A DNA stretch of 62,630 nt, taken from Ramlibacter sp. GTDB lineage: Bacteria; Pseudomonadota; Gammaproteobacteria; Burkholderiales; Burkholderiaceae_C. The position numbers and the translations under genes were made by a program. The notes under the pieces are model-generated. The model made no database searches. It had not been told where the DNA came from and saw only the letters and a program-made list of their open reading frames with translations. Positions 58,698 through 62,630 of this stretch are shown here, piece by piece. Within the stretch, counting starts at the first letter, position 1, and each line of letters starts with the position of its first letter. The stretch is taken from NCBI GenBank assembly GCA_030695945.1, contig JAUYOG010000068.1, positions 1 to 62,630 on the forward strand, written 5' to 3'.

Positions 58698-59204
58698 ATG
58701 GACCCGACACGACGCGTATTGAGTGCGGCAATCGCATTGACCGGCCTGGGCGTGATGGACTTTGCCCTGGCCCAAGGCAAGGGCCAGAACAAAGACAAGG
58801 ACAAGTCCCAGGGCGGCGGCCAGGGGAAGGCCAAGGGTGCCAAGCACAAGAACGGCAAGGACCTGTTGGGCGAGAAGATCAAGGTCAACGGCAGCCACAA
58901 GATCGGCAAGAACGGCGCCCACACGGTCTCGGTCGACGTCAAGGACGGCAAGATCGCGGGGTTCCACGCCAAGCACGACACCAAGGGCGAGGTCCCGGTG
59001 AAGAAATACAAGACCAGCAAGAAGATGGCCGCTCTCGATGCCCCGCGGTCGCCGATCGTGCTGGCGCAGTACCAGTACGTGGGCACCACGTGGATCGGCT
59101 ATTCGTACATCGACGAATACGGCTACGAGGACATCTACTGGTACCCGTACGACATGATCTACGACGGCGACACCGGCGCCGTGGAGTACGTCGCGGCCTA
59201 TTGA
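58698..59204 (+). CDS. Secreted Lys/Gly-rich, Tyr-tailed hypothetical protein
   Basis: The protein has 168 residues. A signal peptide ([20 protein letters not shown], cleaved near AQGKG) is followed by a disordered Lys/Gly/Asn-rich segment ([20 protein letters not shown]). A small folded core ([20 protein letters not shown]) comes next, then a C-terminus rich in Tyr, Trp and Asp ([18 protein letters not shown]). The core and tail recall envelope proteins of unknown function found in betaproteobacteria. Its last seven bases overlap the end of orn in a convergent arrangement. No function can be named. Confidence 0.65.
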   Translation: MDPTRRVLSAAIALTGLGVMDFALAQGKGQNKDKDKSQGGGQGKAKGAKHKNGKDLLGEKIKVNGSHKIGKNGAHTVSVDVKDGKIAGFHAKHDTKGEVPVKKYKTSKKMAALDAPRSPIVLAQYQYVGTTWIGYSYIDEYGYEDIYWYPYDMIYDGDTGAVEYVAAY

Positions 59205-59782
59205 GCGAGCTTGAGGAACTGCTCGCGGTAGTGCGCCAGCTCGTCGATCGACTCGTGCACGTCGGCCAGCGCCGTGTGCTTCTGCTGCTTGCGAAAGCCG
59301 TTGTAGACGTCGGGCCGCCAGCGCTTGGCCAGCTCCTTGAGCGTGCTCACGTCGATGTTGCGATAGTGGAAGAACGCTTCCAGCTTCGGCATGTACTTCA
59401 CCAGGAAGCGCCGGTCCTGGCTGATGCTGTTGCCGCACATCGGGGCCGCGCCCTTGGGCACGTACCGGGCGAGGAACTCCAGGATCTGCAGTTCCGCCTG
59501 GGCTTCCGTGACGGTGGAAGCCTTGACCTTGTCGATCAGGCCGCTGCGCCCATGGGTGCCCTTGTTCCAGGCATCCATCTTGTCGAGCTGCGCGTCGCTC
59601 TGGTGAATGACGAGCACAGGCCCTTCGATGCGGGGCGTGAGGTCGGGGCCGGTGATGATGACGGCGATCTCGATGAGGCGGTCCACCTCGGGGTCGAGCC
59701 CCGTCATCTCGCAGTCCAGCCAGACCAGGTTCTGGTCGTTTTTCGGCAGCTGTGCCGGGGTGTCGGGTACTGTTTCTGACAT
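59198..59782 (-). CDS. orn: Oligoribonuclease
   Basis: A 194-residue DEDDh 3'-5' exonuclease that degrades 2-5-mer RNA and pGpG, so it completes RNA and c-di-GMP turnover. Motifs are [20 protein letters not shown] (Asp23, Glu25), [19 protein letters not shown] and [20 protein letters not shown] with catalytic His and Asp. The length and the motifs are standard. It is divergent from the M48 peptidase gene. Confidence 0.95.
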   Translation of the reverse strand: MSETVPDTPAQLPKNDQNLVWLDCEMTGLDPEVDRLIEIAVIITGPDLTPRIEGPVLVIHQSDAQLDKMDAWNKGTHGRSGLIDKVKASTVTEAQAELQILEFLARYVPKGAAPMCGNSISQDRRFLVKYMPKLEAFFHYRNIDVSTLKELAKRWRPDVYNGFRKQQKHTALADVHESIDELAHYREQFLKLAQ

Positions 59783-59789
59783 GCTTGCG

Positions 59790-59811
59790 ATTGTCGCCTA
59801 TGGCCTAAACT
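59790..59811. promoter_or_regulatory. Facing -10 elements of orn and the M48 gene
   Basis: In the 37-base gap between the two start codons, GACAAT (minus strand, 59795-59790) lies seven bases before the orn ATG, and TAAACT (plus strand, 59806-59811) lies eight bases before the M48 ATG. Each promoter region overlaps the other, and both transcripts would have almost no leader. Confidence 0.35.
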
Positions 59812-59819
59812 AGGGCGCA

Positions 59820-61088
59820 ATGGCTGCCTCCTATTCCCTCACCCTGGCGTTCGCCGCCTTCCTCCTGGCCGGCCTCGCGGTGAAATTGTGGCTGGCCACG
59901 CGGCAGATCCGCTATGTGGCCCGGCACCGCGACGCGGTGCCGCCGCCCTTCGCGGCCACCGTCCCGCTCAGCGCGCACCAGAAGGCCGCCGATTACACGA
60001 TCACCAAGACGCGCTTCGGCTTGCTCGAGCTCGCCCTCGGCGCCGCGGTGCTGGTCGGCTGGACGCTGCTGGGCGGCCTCGACACGCTGAACCAGGGGCT
60101 GCTGCGCTGGCTGGGCAGCGGCATGGCGCAGCAACTGGCCCTGATGGCGGGCTTTGCGCTGGTCAGCGGGGCAATCGACCTCCCGCTGGCGCTGTACCAG
60201 ACATTCGTCATCGAGGAGCGCTTCGGTTTCAACAAGATGACGTTCAGGCTCTGGCTGGTGGATCTCGTCAAGTCCACGGTGCTGGGGATGGCGATCGGCC
60301 TGCCCATCGTCGCCCTCATCCTCTGGCTGATGGGCGCGGCTGGCGCGTTCTGGTGGTTGTGGGCCTGGGCCGTGTGGATGGGTTTCAACCTGCTGTTGCT
60401 GGTGGTGTACCCCACTTTCATCGCCCCGCTCTTCAACAAGTTCAAGCCGCTGGACGACGAGACGCTCAAGGCGCGCGTCACGGAGCTGATGCGCCGCTGC
60501 GGCTTCGCGGCCAAGGGATTGTTCGTGATGGACGGCAGCAAGCGCAGCGCGCATGCCAACGCGTACTTCACCGGCTTCGGGGCGGCCAAGCGCGTGGTGT
60601 TCTACGACACGCTCCTCGCCAAGCTTTCGCCGGGCGAGGTCGACGCCGTGCTCGCCCACGAGCTCGGCCACTTCAAGCACAAGCACATCGTCAAGCGGAT
60701 CGCCGGCATGTTCGCACTGAGCCTGGCCGGCTTCGCGCTGCTGGGGTGGCTTTCCACCCAGGTGTGGTTCTACACCGGGCTGGGCGTGCGCCCCAACCTC
60801 GATGGCCCGAACGACGCCCTGGCGCTGCTGCTGTTCCTGCTGGTGGTCCCGGTCTTCTCGTTCTTCATCTCGCCGCTGATGGCGCTGCTGTCGCGCAGGC
60901 ACGAGTTCGAAGCCGATGCCTACGCCGTGCAGCAGACCAGCGGCAAGGACCTGTCGACTGCATTGCTCAAGCTGTACGAGGACAACGCCTCGACGCTCAC
61001 GCCGGACCCGGTGTTCGTGAAGTTCTATTACTCGCACCCGCCGGCTTCCGAGCGCCTGGCCCGCATGGCAGGCGCCAGCCCCGCATGA
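59820..61088 (+). CDS. M48-family membrane metallopeptidase (Ste24/HtpX-like)
   Basis: The protein has 422 residues. Several transmembrane helices precede the zinc motif in AVLAHELGHFKHKHIVKRIA (His280, Glu281, His284). The third ligand Glu is in LSRRHEFEADAYAVQQTSGK. The N-terminal arrangement and length match the CAAX-protease Ste24 type rather than HtpX. In bacteria such enzymes are thought to degrade misfolded membrane proteins. It may be co-transcribed with phhB and rsgA, which follow after 10 and 12 bases. Confidence 0.9.
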   Translation: MAASYSLTLAFAAFLLAGLAVKLWLATRQIRYVARHRDAVPPPFAATVPLSAHQKAADYTITKTRFGLLELALGAAVLVGWTLLGGLDTLNQGLLRWLGSGMAQQLALMAGFALVSGAIDLPLALYQTFVIEERFGFNKMTFRLWLVDLVKSTVLGMAIGLPIVALILWLMGAAGAFWWLWAWAVWMGFNLLLLVVYPTFIAPLFNKFKPLDDETLKARVTELMRRCGFAAKGLFVMDGSKRSAHANAYFTGFGAAKRVVFYDTLLAKLSPGEVDAVLAHELGHFKHKHIVKRIAGMFALSLAGFALLGWLSTQVWFYTGLGVRPNLDGPNDALALLLFLLVVPVFSFFISPLMALLSRRHEFEADAYAVQQTSGKDLSTALLKLYEDNASTLTPDPVFVKFYYSHPPASERLARMAGASPA

Positions 61089-61098
61089 GGAGCGCATC

Positions 61099-61431
61099 AT
61101 GACGATGCTCAAGAAGAAGGATTGGTCGCTGCTGCCGCGCCGTGCGCTGTCGGCGACCGAAATCGTTACCCGCCTCTCGGCGGCGCCGGGCTGGAAACTC
61201 ACCGGCGATGGCCCCGACGTCGCGATCGAGAAGACCTACTCCTTCGACAACTATTACGAGACGATCTCGTTCGTCAACGCCATCGCCTTCGTCGCGAATG
61301 CGCAGGACCACCACCCCGATCTCTCCGTTCACTACAACCGCTGCGTCGTGCGCTTCAACACGCACGACGTGAAAGGCCTGTCGGAGACGGACTTCGAATG
61401 CGCCGCGCAAGTGGACGCACTGCTCGCATGA
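61099..61431 (+). CDS. phhB: 4a-hydroxytetrahydrobiopterin dehydratase
   Basis: A pterin-4a-carbinolamine dehydratase of 110 residues that regenerates the pterin cofactor of phenylalanine hydroxylase. The active-site motif AQDHHPDLSVHYNRCVVRF contains the conserved His pair and the third His. N-terminal helix SATEIVTRLSAAPGWKLTG. The start at ATG 61099 has a good ribosome site (gaggagc). No phenylalanine hydroxylase gene is seen in the window. Confidence 0.92.
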   Translation: MTMLKKKDWSLLPRRALSATEIVTRLSAAPGWKLTGDGPDVAIEKTYSFDNYYETISFVNAIAFVANAQDHHPDLSVHYNRCVVRFNTHDVKGLSETDFECAAQVDALLA

Positions 61432-61443
61432 AGGCCTCCTCTT

Positions 61444-62367
61444 TTGTCTGAGAAGGCGGCGCTCGAGCCGGGGCTGGTGGTCGCCAGCCACGGCCGCCAC
61501 TTCCTCGTCGAAACGCCCTCCGGCCAGCGCCTGATCTGCCACCCGCGCGGCAAGAAGAGTGCCGCGGTCGTCGGCGACCGGGTGCTCTGGCAAGGCTCGC
61601 ACGACGAAGGCACCGTCGAGAAGGTCGAGCAACGCCGCAACCTGTTCTACCGGCAGGACGAGGTGCGCACCAAGTCCTTCGCGGCCAACCTCGACCTCGT
61701 GCTGATCCTGATCGCCGCCGAGCCGGAGTTCTCCGAGAGCCAGCTCGCCCGCGCGCTGATCGCCTGCGAAGCCGAGCGCATCACGCCCTTCATCGCGCTG
61801 AACAAGAGCGACCTGGTCGAGCCTTTCGAGCGCGCCTGGGCCCGGCTGCTGCCCTACCAGCGGATGCACTACGGCGTGCTGCCGCTTTCGCTGCGGCTCT
61901 CCGGCGACGTGGACCGGGAGCACCTGCTCAAGCACCTGCGCGGCAAGACGACCCTGGTGCTGGGCCCTTCGGGCGCGGGCAAGAGCACGCTGATCAACCT
62001 GCTGGTGCCGGGCGCGCTGGTGGTGACGGGCGAAATCTCGCAGGCGCTCAACTCCGGCAAGCACACCACCACCAGCACGGCCCTGTACTGGGTGGACAAG
62101 GAACGCACCACGGCGCTGATCGACTCGCCCGGCTTCCAGGAGTTCGGCCTGAACCACATCGAGCCGATGCAGCTTGCCGGCTGCATGCCGGATTTCAAGG
62201 CGCACCTGGGCAACTGCAAGTTCTACAACTGCACGCACTTGCACGAACCGGGGTGCGGGGTGATCGGCGCCACGACACTCGACCCGGCGGAAGGCGGCAT
62301 CACACCGATGCGCTATCGGATCTACAGGGAGCTCTTCGCCGAGCTGTCGCAGCCGCCGCGGTTCTAG
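61444..62367 (+). CDS. rsgA: Small ribosomal subunit biogenesis GTPase RsgA
   Basis: A circularly permuted GTPase of 307 residues that helps mature the 30S subunit. An N-terminal OB-fold (HFLVETPSGQRLICHPRGKK) precedes the G domain in permuted order: G4 IALNKSDL, then G1 LVLGPSGAGKSTLINLL (174-181), then G3 LIDSPGFQEFGL. A C-terminal zinc knuckle, NCKFYNCTHLHEPGCGV, closes it. The frame has no upstream ATG, so TTG 61444 was chosen. The near upstream ATG (61428) opens only a seven-codon frame ending at 61451. Confidence 0.92.
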   Translation: MSEKAALEPGLVVASHGRHFLVETPSGQRLICHPRGKKSAAVVGDRVLWQGSHDEGTVEKVEQRRNLFYRQDEVRTKSFAANLDLVLILIAAEPEFSESQLARALIACEAERITPFIALNKSDLVEPFERAWARLLPYQRMHYGVLPLSLRLSGDVDREHLLKHLRGKTTLVLGPSGAGKSTLINLLVPGALVVTGEISQALNSGKHTTTSTALYWVDKERTTALIDSPGFQEFGLNHIEPMQLAGCMPDFKAHLGNCKFYNCTHLHEPGCGVIGATTLDPAEGGITPMRYRIYRELFAELSQPPRF

Positions 62368-62513
62368 TGTTCTGTCCCCCGAGTTCGTTGTTCCCGCTTC
62401 CTGAAGAATCCAGCGCGGCGACCTCGTGGCAACGCCGCGCACGTCGGGGCCGCGGCGCGATGGCTACGACGTCCGGCTGCGGTGCTTCGCACCTATGCCG
62501 GATTCCCCGCGCC

Positions 62514-62609
62514 GGACGGTCTTGCGGCCTGGCGCGGCATAACTCACTGCGCTGCGCTCCGTTCAAACAGATGCCGCGAGCATGAAACGATGGGGCCGCA
62601 AGACCGTCC
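62514..62609. repeat. Nested inverted repeat (REP-like element)
   Basis: A 16-base perfect inverted repeat, ggacggtcttgcggcc (62514-62529) and its complement (62594-62609), encloses a second one, cgcggcat (62534-62541) and atgccgcg (62572-62579). The inner loop contains cgctgcgctccg. The whole 96-base element could fold into a long interrupted hairpin. It resembles intergenic repetitive elements of Comamonadaceae, but only one copy is seen in this window. No gene is seen between 62368 and the window end. Confidence 0.6.
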
Positions 62610-62630
62610 ACCGCGGGCGTCTGTGCTTGA

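Overview
The window is a 62.6-kb chromosomal segment of a high-GC betaproteobacterium. It is most likely Burkholderiales, family Comamonadaceae (Ramlibacter/Variovorax-like). The reasons are two Bug-type tricarboxylate-receptor proteins without their membrane partners, a BPSS1780-family membrane protein, the GC-rich third-position codon usage, and the many regulator-plus-enzyme catabolic cassettes. No phage, transposase, integrase, CRISPR array or rRNA is seen.

Left flank, 0-18.9 kb, is mostly core genome. It holds the end of a Gly-repeat protein, then polA facing a DUF2782-like/thrB pair (an order also known from Pseudomonas). A BPSS1780/FecR pair follows, then a DUF3014/winged-helix/tandem-DUF5985 operon, a UvrD/Rep helicase, a secreted CxxC protein, and guaC with a structured leader. 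Next come an S41 lipoprotein protease and a GntR-controlled set (alpha/beta hydrolase, PhyH-type dioxygenase, SAF-domain dehydrogenase, beta-hydroxyacid dehydrogenase). The flank ends with tRNA-Ala(CGC), tRNA-Lys(CTT) and a strong terminator.

Middle, 19-35 kb, is an accessory stretch of one- or two-gene regulator/enzyme units. It includes GST, dienelactone hydrolase, a GlxA-type AraC, an epimerase, a peroxiredoxin, two LysR units, RidA, an OYE-NTF2 pair, HxlR, an EamA exporter, an ATP-grasp remnant, MocR, rhodanese-DJ-1 and a secreted hydrolase.

The most interesting part is 35.3-51.1 kb, a catabolic block. The leftward operon has DUF35, a Cys-less thiolase-like protein, enoyl-CoA hydratase, acyl-CoA dehydrogenase and a CaiB-type CoA-transferase. 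It suggests activation and shortening of an acid by a retro-aldol step. The rightward operon has a ThDP enzyme, an aldehyde dehydrogenase, a PRISE-type enone reductase, an IolE-like TIM barrel and a 3-ketosteroid-dehydrogenase-like flavoprotein. This set could desaturate, reduce, hydrate or dehydrate, and hydrolytically open an alicyclic (di)ketone. An IclR regulator closes the block. An identical 13-base sequence sits at two of its promoters and a degenerate copy at a third, which suggests one IclR regulon. The substrate cannot be read from the sequence.

Right flank, 51.3-62.6 kb, returns to core-type genes. These are TerC, Bax-inhibitor-1, an NhaR-like regulator, an FkbM methyltransferase, a Bcr/CflA exporter, a DEAD-box RNA helicase with a structured leader, a secreted Tyr-rich protein, orn, an M48 protease, phhB and rsgA, with a nested inverted repeat at the end. 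Several core genes have a -10-like hexamer only 5-8 bases before the start codon, which suggests leaderless mRNAs.
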